Of a DNA stretch of 64,000 nt, positions 10,814-22,138 are shown in pieces (within the stretch, counting starts at the first letter, position 1; every line of letters starts with the position of its first letter). This stretch comes from Isoetes taiwanensis (taxonomy: Eukaryota > Streptophyta > Lycopodiopsida > Isoetales > Isoetaceae). A program made the position numbers and the translations under genes. Where the stretch lies: contig JAJEKV010000021.1 in assembly GCA_021234155.1 (NCBI GenBank), positions 12,955,760-13,019,759 on the forward strand. Reading direction: 5' to 3'. The notes below the pieces were generated by a model, which had not been told where the DNA came from, searched no databases, and saw only the letters and a list, made by a program, of their open reading frames with translations.

Positions 10814-11813
10814 CTCGTCCGCATTGCTGCCAATCTTCCGACACCCTATCGTAAAAGGGCAGTCACGCTGTTCAAAAAGTTCAAACACATTTTTGCCTGG
10901 AGCTACAGAGACCTTCGGGGGATCAACAAAAACTTGGGGGAACTCACCATTCCTACCAAATCAGATGCACGTCCTGTTTAGCAACGACAGTACCGGCTCA
11001 ACCCCAATTACCGTGATCGCGTCAAGGCAGAAATTGACAAACTTCTTGCTGCAGGTTTGATCTATGAGGTCAAACATTCTGAATGGGTGAGCCCCATCGT
11101 CATTGCTCTCAAACACAATGGTAAGATCCGCGTTTGCGTGGACTACCGGAAACTCAATCAAGCCCACGGGCGTGATCATTTTCCACTTCCCTTCACGCAC
11201 CACTGTTCGGAAGAGGTCATTTGGACATGAGATGTACTCCTTCATGGATGGTTTTTCTGGCTACAATCGGATCTCAATCAAAGAATCTGATCAACTCAAG
11301 ACTACTTTCACCACCCCGTGGGGCACTTTTGCCTACAAGGTGGTTCCTTTTGGATTATCAAACTCTCCATCAACGTTTCAACGCATCATGCTCTCAGTTT
11401 TTCATGATTTTATGAAGGAAAATCCCTTCCTGCAAATTTTTCAAGATGACTTCTCTACCTACAGTTCCATGGCTGACCATTTGGATAAATTGGAACTCGT
11501 CTTTCAGAAATGTGATGAGTCTGGCATTAGTCTCAATCCCGAGAAATGCACCTTCTGCGTCACCTCCGGTGTTCTGTTAGGACATGTTGTCAGCAAAGCA
11601 GGTATCACCACGGATCCTGCCAAAATCAGTTGTGTGCTCAAAGCTCACGCACCAGCCAATATCAAGGAGACACGCTCTTTCCTGGGTAAGGTAAATTATT
11701 ACTCCACCTTCATTCCTGGACTCGCAGCCATTGCAAATCCCATCCATAAACTCACGGGTGATGAATCCACCTGGGCTTGGAATTCCCAGCGGATCTTCGC
11801 TTTCAACGATTGA
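10814..11813 (+). pseudogene. Ty3/gypsy reverse transcriptase, second element
   Basis: The same frame as the protease continues past TAG at 10811 with the typical pre-RT text (FAWSYRDLRGIN), meets another TAG near 10979, then reads IRVCVDYRKLNQA before a frame change near 11200. The main RT body is open at about 11220-11813 with FSGYNRISI, PFGLSNSPSTFQ and SFLGKVNYYSTFIPG. The catalytic box reads FQDD where family members carry YLDD or a close variant. In-frame TAG codons at positions where glutamine is expected are the kind of change left by C-to-T mutation. The copy is inactive as it stands. Confidence 0.8.
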
Positions 11814-11814
11814 A

Positions 11815-12735
11815 GCTTTTGCTTACTCAGGCCCCGGTTCTTGTTCCTCCTCAATGGGACAAGCCCTTTCATGTACATGTTGATGTCTCGGCGTTTGCTA
11901 TTGGAGCTGTTCTTTCTCAAGAATATGATGCGCATTAATCGACAAACCCAACGGATATGCCGCCAGAAAAACTCAATCTGTTGGCGCAACTACTACGCCA
12001 CGGAGCGAGGCCTTGGGTTTAATTTTACGTGTCCAACGTTTTCCGTCACTATCTCTTAGGCGGTCGAGATCAAGTTCTTTGTTGACCACCAAGCACTCCT
12101 TTACTTGATCAACAAATCCCCCACGGGCGAATTGCTCGTTGGGTCCTTCTACTCGCAAGAATTGGCCTTTTTGAAATTGTTCATAAAGGCGGGGAAAATC
12201 TCATGTCGCACCGGATTATCTTTCACGCATTCACCACGGATGATCCCTCCACGGGAGTTTCGGATGCATTTCCCCGGACTCAACTCTTTTCGGTCGGTCG
12301 CGCCACGCCCCATTGGTTTCATAACTTTCAGCAATATCTTCTCCCGGTGCTCTTCCTCCCCCACCGATCGGCGCCTCTCCGGACAAGCTTCGTTCCCCGC
12401 CACCGTCGGTTTCTCGAGAGGTCCGTGACTATACCATGGTTGGGCCATTTTGTACAAACGCGGCAAAGACATGGTCCTCCGTCGTTGTGTCCTCCCTCAC
12501 GAGGTGCCCGATATTGTTCGGGACAAACCCACGATGGGCTTGGTGGTGGTCATTTTAGTGGTGACGCCACGGACGCAAAATTCTTCCGGCGGGGATACTT
12601 TCGCCCACGCTCTTCAAAGATGCCCACGCTTATGCTCGCACGCGTGACGCGTCGCCGGGCCGTGTGGGAAAGCCCACGCCCGTGGACGACGCTCGCCCTT
12701 GACGCCGGCCGCCACGCCACATCCCTTCAAGCAAA
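11815..12735 (+). pseudogene. Ty3/gypsy RNase H and integrase zinc-finger region, heavily decayed
   Basis: Between RT and integrase. Recognisable pieces in shifting frames: HVDVSAFAIGAVLSQEYD (~11875-11930, RNase H start), a YLINKSPTGRIARW-like stretch near 12100-12160, VAPDYLSRIHHG near 12210-12240 (RNase H end), and ~12475-12630, which corresponds to the integrase H2C2 area. Many stops and frame changes, and no single open frame. GC content is higher here than in neighbouring noncoding DNA. Confidence 0.65.
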
Positions 12736-13657
12736 TGGGGTATGGATTTTGTAGGGCCCATGGACCCACCCGGGGCTGCACACCCGCGTTCGGCCGATTC
12801 TCGGGTCATCACGGATTATGCTACCAAATGGGCGGAAGCTTGTGCACTTCTGCATAACACCGCCGCCAAAGATGGCCCAAGGTCCTCTACGCGCACATCA
12901 TCGCTGCTTTGGCTGTCCCCACGGAACTTGTTAGTGATCGTGGCATGCATTTTGTCAATCACACCATCAAGGAGCTGACGGATTATCTTCACATCCAACA
13001 CTGGAAGAGTACACCCTATTATCCTCAAGGCAATGGCTTGGCTGAAAGTACCAACAAAACACTCATCACAGTTCTCAAGAAAATTTGTGACGCTTCGCGA
13101 ACAGATTGGCAGGACAAGTTGCCTACTGTTCTTTGGGCTTACAACACTAGTTTCAAGATAGCTACGGGTCACACTCCTTTCAAACTGGTTTATGGTCAAG
13201 AAGCTCTCATGCCTTTTGAATATATTCTTCCGACTCTCGTTTTTCCAACCGGGCGACAAAGACATAATCCATCGCGGCCCCTCACGGAAAGGGTTTATCA
13301 ATTGGAACAGTTGGATGAACTTAGGCGCGATGCTTACATTCGTGTCTTCATGGACAACAGTTGCAGAAATCCTTGCATGACAAAAGACTTAAGACAAAAA
13401 CATTCAAAGAAGGAGATTTGGTTCTTCTTTATGATTCACGCTACAAAAATTTTCCGGGCAAATTAAAGTTTAGATGGCTTGGTCCTTATCAAATTGTTCA
13501 AGTGGTACAACCCAGCGTTTTCAAGTTGGCCGAATTAGATGGCACTCCATTACCTACATTGGTTAATGGCTTTCGCCTCAAACAATTTCATACACCCGAA
13601 AGTGAAAATCATCCACCAGATGCAGTTCCAGACACAGACACAACAGATAGTGACTAA
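12736..13657 (+). pseudogene. Ty3/gypsy integrase, second element
   Basis: Integrase catalytic core plus C-terminal module, which would insert the DNA copy into the genome. All three acidic residues are visible: Asp in WGMDFVGP (codon at 12745), Asp in VSDRGMHF (12936) and Glu in GNGLAESTNK (13044). The last two are separated by exactly 35 residues, the D-D(35)-E pattern. The C-terminal part has the GPY-type motif FRWLGPYQIVQV near 13465-13510 and ends at 13657. Frame changes near 12900 and 13350 break the chain into three frames, so it is inactive as one protein. Confidence 0.85.
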
Positions 13658-13795
13658 AAGGCGGCATATTTATATTATAAAGGTGAAATTTTTACAAAAT
13701 GAGGGCAGCGCCCATCTATTTCCGCTATGGGCAGAGCCCTATTTACAAAAACGGGCTGAGAGCCCTATCTACTAAATCCTAAGGAGAAAAACCCT

Positions 13796-14062
13796 CTACT
13801 CCGGATTTGGATCAGAGGTGATGCGCAGGATGTGGTAGTAGTTCTGCTCTGGATCCCAGCGCAGGTGAATCACCACCTCCATCCCGTTGGTAAGGGGATC
13901 GGGATGCTCAGCCATCCCTGCACACCACCCATCCATGGCAATGCCACGGTTGTGGCACCGCCAGAGGTCCAAGCAGTCCATCTTGCAAGTTATCCACTCC
14001 AGGCAGTTAGACGGCATGGTGCACTTGTCGTGAAGTCCAGCAGCAGACATACTGAGCGCCAT
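13796..14062 (-). CDS. Antisense ORF 3' of integrase (88 codons)
   Basis: Minus-strand ORF from an ATG at 14062 (MALSMSAAGLHDKC) to a stop at 13796, ending in WDPEQNYYHILRITSDPNPE. It is cysteine- and tryptophan-rich with no recognised domain. It lies between integrase and the 3' accessory ORF on the strand opposite the element. A good TATA box sits about 30 bases upstream. Antisense ORFs in this position are known in some plant Ty3/gypsy elements of the Tat/Ogre group. Whether it is expressed cannot be told from sequence. Confidence 0.4.
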   Translation of the reverse strand: MALSMSAAGLHDKCTMPSNCLEWITCKMDCLDLWRCHNRGIAMDGWCAGMAEHPDPLTNGMEVVIHLRWDPEQNYYHILRITSDPNPE

Positions 14063-14092
14063 CGGGTGTCTCAGCTTCACCCATTGTTCGTC

Positions 14093-14099
14093 TTATATA
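14093..14099 (-). promoter_or_regulatory. Minus-strand TATA box facing the antisense ORF
   Basis: Minus-strand TATATAA within CTATATAAGA (14091-14100), 9 bases upstream of the first downstream ATG (14084) and about 31 upstream of the ATG of the 88-codon ORF. Good consensus match. The plus-strand reading (TTATATAG) is a weaker match, so the antisense direction is favoured. Confidence 0.45.
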
Positions 14100-14596
14100 G
14101 CCAACTGAGGACCTCCCTGTCGACGTGGACCAATAAGAAATTTCGCCAACGTGGTTGCAATGCAAGGCTGTTTCTAAATGGGGGATCTTTTCTCCCGCCG
14201 CATATCTAGCCAGGGTACCTTCTGACACCTTCGTTTTAATGATATCCCACTTCGAGTTGCCAGCATTCAATGCACTTCCTTCTTTTCACGCCCGTCGAAC
14301 ATTAATGTGTGTCCTTTCGCCAGCTGTCACATCCGATCATTCCCTCACGTCTCATCGTCACCGTTCACTGCTTCTCCCTTTACCGTTTGGGGACAGCCAA
14401 ATTTTGCCTCTCAATCGCCTCATTCGCATCTGTCGCCACCTGGCATCATCAACGGTTGCCGGTTCATTCTCATCATGCCCCTTCGCCAACACTTAAGCCC
14501 TAGAACCTTTTAAGCCTATCTGGCGGCTTTCGTCCTTCGCTCTCCGCCCTCGCCTTCTCCGGCAAATTCTTCCTCCTCCTTTCGGCGCTCTTTGTC

Positions 14597-17500
14597 ATGG
14601 CTCCACGCACCCAAATTTTCTACACTTCAAGCTTACGCTCCCCACGGGATTCGGCTGCTTTTGAGTGCGTGAGTTTTCGACTCCCACCTTTCCGGCGAGG
14701 CCTTTGTTGGTCCAGAGTCGAGAAGTGGCGAACGCCAGCGCTTTTACAATTTTCACAGTTGGAACTCCACGCCCCAAATCCGGCACAATTGGCGCAGGTT
14801 TGTTGCTCATATCGTCCAGCGACCCGGAAGGATATGCTCGCGTGGTCGATGGCACCACCATTTTGCTTACCACGCCCACGATTTATGAGGTATTCCATAT
14901 TCCTTTGCAAACACCTTCTTTATCTTGGGCTGCCTTTACGGGACATCGATGTCAGCGAGGTTAGCTCCGCTTATCAAGCAAACATGCATCGCCTCACCAA
15001 CATTGCAAAGAGCCCGCGACACTTTTGTCAAGTTTTACGTGGCGCAAATTGCTGGGTATTCTATCAAAAACACCCATATCAATAAGCCGTTCTATAACAT
15101 GGTGATCACAGCCATCCGCTCCAACCACCATATTGATTGGCCACAGCTGTTGTTCTACCACCTCCTTCAGGAAGTCGACCGCATTCGGGCTGCCCCCTCC
15201 TCTGTCCTTGAAGCCTCAGTGGGTGGCCATCTTCAAGCTATCATCCGTCGTTACCTTCCTTCCTCACCTTCTGTTTCTCATGCTTCCACTCAGCAGTCCC
15301 TTCATTCCCTTCCTCACACTCGGCAAGCTACCCCTTCACACCCTTCTTCTCCTGGTCATGTTCAACAAAACGCCATGCATGTCACTGTCTCCTCTTCCTC
15401 CACTGAAACCGCGCCCTCCTCTTCCCGTCATGTCTCTCAAACATCTCAGACAAGGCAGCCACAAGGCCCTGCTCCACATCCTCGCCAGCTTCTGTATCAA
15501 TACCAGCAGGATGTTCAAGCCGCCGCCCTGAAGCTCCAAGAATCACAGGACGCTCTCATGAATGGTGTCCAAGCGTCCCTGGAGGCCTCGGATGCCGTTC
15601 ATAGAGACCTTCAAGCTGCCAACGCACATGTTCAAACTCTCGAGGCTAAACTTCAAGAAAAGCACGAGGCTCTGTTAGAGGCCCGTGAGGCTTTCAAGAC
15701 TGCCCAAGATCAAAACAGCCTACTTGCTGATCAACAGGCTCAGTTGCAAACCTCCATTCAGGAATTACTGGAGCATGTCAAGGCCAAGGATGCTCTTTTG
15801 AGCGATAAGGAGAAAGACCTTGGGAAACTCAATACCTTGTATACTGAGCTTTCTCAGAGTTACCGCCAACAAGTTCAAGACCTCACAGAGCGTGATACTA
15901 GAATCACCGATTTAGAAGCACAACTGTCCACGCTGACCTCTCAGCTCACGCCTCTCCAGGATCAGCTTACGGCGGCTCAGAAACAGAAAATTGTTGATGA
16001 CGCCGAGATTGCCACGCTGCGCCTCAACACTCCTGGGCAATCCTCTTCACATGCCACGCTTCCTCATAAACGGGTCCGTGATCAGTCCCGCCTTCTGTTA
16101 GAAAAGGAGAACCGGATCCGTGAACTTGAACAACAGCTACAGCAAGCTGTTCAGTCTGCTGATGCGGCCCAAACCAAACAAGAAGGCTACATTCACATCG
16201 CCCTCAACCTGTCAGTCGACTTTGCTATTCCTTCCAGTTATCTCGATTATGTGGTTGCCCGCCGCCACCTCTTTCTTCTGAAGTGGTATGCGGCCGATGG
16301 TCCAGTTGATGTCCACCTCCGCACTGAGGATTTTCTTCGGATCTGGCCCGACCTCTCCGTGGAAGACAAAGGTTTACTCTGCGCCCTTTTAGTCTTCGAC
16401 CTCATTCACTGTGAAGATCCGGATTTCATCACCTTCAGAGTTGTTCAGCCGATGGCGTACATTTTCCATGACTTCTATCTGGCTGATACACAGGACAAAT
16501 TTCGTGATGGGCCACATCAAAACTTTCAGGGTGACTCACAGGTTCAATGGTTGCTCTTGGACAACAACCCATATCTGTCCGATCATGATCGGACACACGC
16601 TCTTCATCAGGAGTACATGCTTGAACTTGCTCATCATCTACCTCTATGGCAAGCTGAAACGCTGGAACAGGTGCGGAAGAATCTTGGGCATCCTGAGGAT
16701 CTTCCATTTGCCCAAGTTTATATGCAGCATTTGGCCGGCTACAATCAATTGCGTGCCCTTCTGGATAGCAAGACAGTACCCACGGGCTGGGATAGTCCTC
16801 CTGTATATACTCAGCTCTCTACTTCTGAGTGGGATCGGTGGTGCAAAGCTCTTGATCCCGACCTTGTCCGTGAATTCAGGGAGCAAGCTCAGCAGCCTAC
16901 ACCCACGGGTGTGGCCCCCTCTCCATATACTTCACTGGGAGTCCCTCCACGCCTACGGTTCCTCACCTCAGATTGGCATCTCCCCTTTTGGACGAAGGTC
17001 TTGGATGACTACACTGGGTGGACCCCGCCTCAGATCTCGACGGATCTCCGGTGGGATCCCCGTTTTGTCAGACGCTCCAATTGGGAGGATGGTGCAACCC
17101 TGGACAACACTTCAAATTGGATTTATATTGCCAATGAGCGTGGTTGGCAAAAGCCCGCTGATGCTATTCATGGCCTTGATACCTTCTTGCAGAATGCCGC
17201 CACCTCACCAGACCCTTCCGTTCATCGTCAAGCTGGTTTCTGTGCTGCTCTCAAATGCATCCTGGTCAGCTCTTTAAATCGGCAGCGTCCCATCTTTTAC
17301 TGCAACCCGAATGCTAGCGTCAGTGCCTTCGGTCTCCAGAACTGCCTTCTAATGGAATGCCAGTTTGTTCCTTCGGAAGCACATGCTGCCCTGGAAGACA
17401 TGGTGCGCTCTCAATTCCTCATTGATGCAGATCCTGCCCTTGGGCTCAACACTCCTGATGCTCTTCAGGATCTCATTGGCCATTACCATAATGGAGCCTG

Positions 17501-17714
17501 TCCTCATTCCCGTGAGGATCATTTTCAAACTGCTGGATTTCCGCCATCGGAATCACTTCCTCCTTTTCTTCTCTCTGAGTGTCGTTTGGGAGTGTTACTC
17601 CTGTGCCTCCCAGTACAGGACTATTCATGCATACAACGGACCAAGTCAAGTCCAAGGATCCACGGCCCTGTGCACGGGTCGATTCGTCGTCAAAGGCCAC
17701 GCCTTGAAGACTAA
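14597..17714 (+). CDS. 3' accessory ORF of the second Ty3/gypsy element: large coiled-coil protein
   Basis: Good ATG at 14597 (MAPRTQIFYTSSLRSP), but the first ~110 codons are spread over three frames, with breaks near 14665 and 14930. From about 14925 one frame stays open to 17714 (over 900 codons). Order: an N-terminal part with PFYNMVITAIRSNHHIDWPQ, resembling the short signature I associate with putative plant transposon proteins; a Ser/Gln/His-rich linker; a long heptad-rich coiled coil rich in Gln, Leu, Glu and Lys (~residues 190-430 of the open frame); then a Trp-rich globular region (LRIWPDLSVEDKGLLCALLV; FWTKVLDDYTGWTPPQ). No membrane anchor is evident, which argues against an env-like protein. 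It sits after integrase and before an LTR-like segment. Function unknown. Confidence 0.6.
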
Positions 17715-17715
17715 G

Positions 17716-18192
17716 CGACCACCTTGATCAAAGCGGCCTGGTCAAGAGGCGGCCTTCGAAAGTGACGGCCCGTCACCGCCTGCTCGGCCGTCGGGCCGAG
17801 ATTCGAGCATTTCAAGAGGCACCGCCAAAGATTCCTGCAGAATCGGGCCTCCTTTCGTGAGTCGGCACCGAAATCAGTCAGAGTGTCTATATTGGGCCAA
17901 AGGCCATTGTACTATATATATGAGTAGAGCTAGCACATGAGTTTTTAGATGAGTTTTGAGTCTTGTCTCACATTGGTTTTCTCTCGATTGCGAGAGCTCA
18001 TGTATCTTCATTGACATCAAGGAAGTTATTCTCATTATTGTGATCTCATTGTTCTCTTTTTGTCCTGTTCTCTTCTCCTTGTTCTTTTCTTGCAAATCCC
18101 GCGTGACATAGTTCTCGGATTCTCCTGTTAGATCCAAGGGCCCTCATAGAGGGCTGTCTTGCAGGAGTTCCCGAACCCAGACCCCAAACACA
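17716..18192 (+). repeat. LTR-like segment
   Basis: About 480 bases after the accessory ORF with LTR features: a TATA motif (TACTATATATATGAG, near 17910), a T-rich R/U5-like stretch, and an end reading CCCAAACACA. Right after it comes A + TGGTGCC, which looks like the start of a primer binding site. So it is either the 3' LTR of the second Ty3 element, or a 5' LTR plus binding site of another truncated element. No second copy is present in the window, so start and role stay open. Confidence 0.4.
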
Positions 18193-18560
18193 ATGGTGCC
18201 TGATTAAAAGCAATAATTCAGGAATGCACACATAACAAATTGGTATAATCTGTGATGTGTTTCTCTACTATGTTTTTTCTCATTATATTTTTAAATTGGT
18301 GAACAGAGATGGATAAACACAATGACGAGCACAAAGGCCTCTCTGCTCATGCTCTTCAATACAATATTTTTGTACATGCCCTTTTGATCATGATATGTAG
18401 ATCTATTTATTTTAGGTTTGAATTTGTCTAGTGTTTTAGTTGGACAAGTGAATTCATACAGATTTAATTGAAGTAACAAGACATATGAGCCTTGAATCTT
18501 TACCGAAGATTGTCGATGCCTTATTCAAAACTATTTTAAGCCCAAAACATACCAATAACT
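18193..18560. other. No gene recognised
   Basis: AT-rich sequence between the LTR-like segment and the Argonaute exon copy 1. It probably holds the intron following that exon on the minus strand. No other feature seen. Confidence 0.4.
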
Positions 18561-18563
18561 TAC

Positions 18564-18768
18564 CAAGGGACGATATTGGCTTAGTTAAAGAACAGAGCTG
18601 CATTACAATGCCATAGGTTTGACAGTTCTGTACAAAATCTCCACGTAATCGCTCCATTTCATTGTGACCAAAAGCTGGAAAAAAGCTTATGATTGCCCAA
18701 TAACCAAGCCTCCATCCCATAGTACCTTTTTCTATCATATTGCATAACCATTTCTTGTATTCATAGCA
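18564..18768 (-). pseudogene. Argonaute MID-domain exon, copy 1
   Basis: Minus-strand open stretch reading KKWLCNMIEKGTMGW, then YWAIISFFPAFGHNEMERL and VQNCQTYGIVM. It follows the Argonaute MID pattern W-N-M-x-x-K ... W-x-x-x-x-F ... C-x-x-x-G-(I/M), the domain that holds the 5' end of a small RNA. It ends at a strong donor, CCCTTG/GTAAGTTAT (boundary at 18564). Only this one exon is seen; PAZ and PIWI exons are not recognised nearby. An AGO-related gene piece is the best reading; similarity is moderate and inferred by eye. Confidence 0.5.
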
Positions 18769-19347
18769 TCATTAGCATATTTACAATTGGATAAGATTGA
18801 ATAGTCTTCAAGGCTGCAAGAAACTTGCCAGTATCTCTGTCAGAATATAATTAATTTTATGCCAAATTCATCAATATATTTAGCGCTTTAAGCAATGCGC
18901 TTTAAACATTGCTTCAAATTGGAGCTATAAAACTGACAAAACCACAAGCAATGATGCTCTACATCACATCAGAAAATAAGGGTGTGAAACCCTAATAGTG
19001 ATGTTGTCTGACCGCCACCTAAATACCTCTTTAGCCACTAATTGCAATGGAATCTTCTCGTTTAAAACAATAGAATAAATGAGCATGAGTAGTAATTAAA
19101 TGGAATTGAATATCTAGCATAATAACAGGGGATTTCCTTTCTGTTTTTGTAAGCTTTTTTAAATGGTTTTGCTCTTGTATATTTATCCATTAAATTTTAT
19201 TTATTTTTAGAATTCCAATGCTTTTCCATCCCTTCATTTTCATATTTGAAATTATTATGAAACTATTTTCCAGTTTCGAGCGCATGTAATGCTTGAGTCC
19301 CTCCACATTAGGTTTTTGTGAAGGTCTTTCAATCGGAAGATCAGAAT

Positions 19348-19587
19348 GTATCCATGATGGAGTTCCGGAAGGATTTGCTTTTCAATTGTTTACTTGGCTT
19401 CTGGCTTTAACTTGAAAGAACAAAGTGCATCCATGGAGTTCCGGTCTGGAAGCTTATTTTCTCCAGTGTATCCATGATGGAGTTTCAGAAGGATTTGCTT
19501 TTCAATTCTTTACTTGTTTTCTTGCTTTAAATTGAAGGAACAAAGTGCATCCATGGAGTTCCGACTTGGGAGCTTATTTTTTGATCC
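19348..19587. repeat. Two tandem copies of a 120-bp unit
   Basis: GTATCCATGATGGAG starts at 19348 and again at 19468. Each unit continues with matching text around GGATTTGCTTTTCAATT and ACAAAGTGCATCCATGGAG, with several mismatches. Old tandem duplication in noncoding DNA. Confidence 0.75.
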
Positions 19588-20948
19588 GGCTTATAGGTGT
19601 ACGTCGCAGGCGATTTGTTGTATAAAACTAATAAAAGATGAACAGGGAGACTCATAGCACATGGATGAAATAACGATGGGCGCCGGTAAGAGATCTCGAC
19701 AATCAACTTGTACTGAAAGGAAAGAGAAGCCTCATATTCAATTCTTTTCTCTGACTCTCCAATCAGAACAATGGAGTATGAAGTCCGGAAGCTTATTTTC
19801 CCAGATTTTTCTCTCTTTTTGATTTGTAGAGTGTTGCTTTTGTAATGCCCTCGCCGGAACACAGGATCATCCAAAGTCCTAACTCCTTAATTTGCCTCTC
19901 CAAAATTTGGCCTCTGAAGTTGCCTACATCTACCTGAGCCAAAGGATTGATTTTAATTTATTAATGCATCCTTTTAAATTATCTTTCAGATTGCCCTGGG
20001 CTGTAGAATTAATTCTGATTTTTGCTATATAGCATGTGATGTGCCAGCACTGTCACATGCTGAGTATAGCATGTGGTATGATTCACTCCTCCGTAGAATG
20101 TTTTGTGCGGAAATTATGATTTCTTGACATGCCAAATGATGACAGAATAAAAAACATACAACGAATTTTGTGAAACCCAAATGTTTTCGCTTCATGCTGA
20201 TTTGCATGTCAAAAGCCTAGAATGGTAGCCAATGCTCTAAAACTATAGTGGTTGTGGCACAAATAAAGCAGAAAGGATGCTATAGAATACATATGCGATG
20301 TGCAAAGAATGGAAGGGACCAATGGCACATATAGTGAATTGTTCAACACTAAGAAGAAAACAGAGAAAGCTTATGTAACTTATGCAGATACTCAGACGAC
20401 CAGGGAAGAATCATACACATGTTTAAGCATCATCTCATTGCTGCAACAGTAAAGGTATTGCCCCTTAGCTTGAGGTGGCTCTTTATACTCTGATTAGATG
20501 ATGACGTTTTTACAGATGGTTAAATCTTACACTCTAAAATAACTTTGAATATATTTGATGCTTTAAACTGCATTTTTGCATATTGCAAAATAATACACTC
20601 TAAAGTAACTTTGAATATATTTGATGCTTTAGACTGCGCAATGGTATGGATAGTCTTTTATTTAATATCTATTTGATATGTCCAACAAATCTGGGTATGT
20701 AGAGGTTTCTTGGAAAGGATTTAGGATGCATCTGGTCGCCTGGAATTGTTGTTGCAGTCTATGCCCAACATAATGTCATGCAGTTGTTGGCTAGAATATG
20801 CTAATCCAAAATAACGTTCCATGCCATGTTTCAGCCTTGTCTGAATTCATAGATTGATAATTATATATCAATAAAATGTTTTCCACTTTGTTGAACAATC
20901 CCTACACAACTCCCAGGCCCCAAAAGGGGCAATTATTTTTTTAAGTTA
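19588..20948. other. Noncoding, no gene recognised
   Basis: AT-rich. Contains a short tandem duplication at about 20528-20640 (unit about 64 bases, ACTTTGAATATATTTGATGC twice). No coding similarity recognised in either strand. Confidence 0.5.
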
Positions 20949-21344
20949 ACACAAACTATTACATCCAACACCTTTAAATTAAAATCCCCCTGAAATTCCC
21001 CTTTAGTTTGGGGTGCATAGTCACAGGGGGCGTGATGGGAGCAGTGAGAGCCCTTTTTGTACTCTCTGAAATCATATAATATATGTATAAAATTAACACC
21101 AGTTAGTACATTGCCTCAAGTCTTATAGTATTTTGCAAATTTTGCCATACAGTACACCAAAACTTGTACAAGTATACCCCACAAACAAGGATCGCTATCT
21201 ACGATCTAGATCGAGAAATAACTTGAATATGCCCATCCAACAGCTCTCGATGCCCAGAATACCCCCTGTGTGAATATGCACCCAAATCAAAAGGGGTTTC
21301 AGGGGGATTTTAATTTTAAATATGTTGGATGTAATAGTTTGTGT
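20949..21344. mobile_element. MITE-like element with ~85-bp terminal inverted repeats
   Basis: The left arm (20949-21030) and right arm (21261-21344) are inverted copies: ACACAAACTATTACATCCAA at the left end, its reverse complement at the right end, followed inward by AAAATCCCCCTGAAA and GGGTGCATA in matching order. The internal ~230 bases are AT-rich with no ORF. This is a non-autonomous DNA-transposon shape. A target duplication is not obvious, so superfamily is not assigned. Confidence 0.65.
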
Positions 21345-21410
21345 TGCATAGGCATTTGATAAATGCTATCATCTTATCCAAAATTTTAAGTAATCACTCC
21401 AGGATTAGAT

Positions 21411-21460
21411 AGAATAGAATAGGTTTTTAGCGTCCACGGAGACCAATTGGCATTATTGAT
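21411..21460 (-). mobile_element. Microsatellite-tailed retroposon, copy 1 (truncated)
   Basis: Plus strand AGAATAGAATAGG TTTTTAG followed by CGTCCACGGAGACCAATTGG. Read on the minus strand: core GGTCTCCGTGGACG, A-rich, then a (TTCTA)n tail. Same core as at 27556, 29347, 39994, 46168 and 54271. Only ~25-40 bases of body are kept. Confidence 0.55.
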
Positions 21461-21549
21461 ATGAGAGCATGCCATCTCATCTTGTTAATTGATGTGCTTT
21501 ATTAAGATATGTTTAAATGGTGCAAAATGCACAAGGCACGAACTAGAAC

Positions 21550-22136
21550 TGAAGGAAATTCATGCTAACTACTGAGCACAGCTATGGCAAAGAACAGAGG
21601 GGAATTCCAGATTCTTAAACCTAATGAATGCCATATGAATGTGGTAAGTTCAATTAGGTTGATTGAAAGGCAAGGGTCACATGCAATGGTTTAGCAAAGG
21701 TTCTATCTTATAATGGTTGAAACGTTTATATGGTTAATGCACTTAAATTATTGTGAGATAAGGATTGGGCTATCTCGGTCCAATACGTTGGAGCCAAACC
21801 CATGATTCAAATTATGGAAATCTCCTGCTATGAAGGAGATACTTCCAGCTATGCACTGAGCGGCCGGATCTGGCCGAAGCAGCCGGATCCTTGTAAATAA
21901 AATGAAGAAGAAGTTCATAACGATTATACACAGTGGATTGAGCTGTTCTAGGGGAACAGGCTTGTGCTATCGAAGACCCCATTGTAAATCCAAGTTTGAG
22001 TTTTATTCTTGCATTTACATTATTGAATTAATGAAGAGTTGATACTTCAAAGGTTGCATTGATATATTTTATATCTTGGTTTACCTTGTGTCTCTAGTTG
22101 ACATTAAATCATAAACAATCAATCTCTATTTCTTCA
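21550..22136 (+). repeat. 5' LTR of the copia element
   Basis: 587 bases, TGAAGGAAATTC ... ATTTCTTCA. A palindromic stretch around GGCCGGATCTGGCCGAAGC lies inside. It carries the promoter and R region of the element; an AATAAA-like motif (TAAATAAAATG) is present in its centre. Compare with the identical-length 3' LTR. Confidence 0.95.
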
Positions 22137-22138
22137 TT

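Noticed and set aside
14925-17714. Env-like (retrovirus-type) envelope gene
   Set aside because: No signal peptide, no clear transmembrane anchor, and a long cytosolic-type coiled coil.
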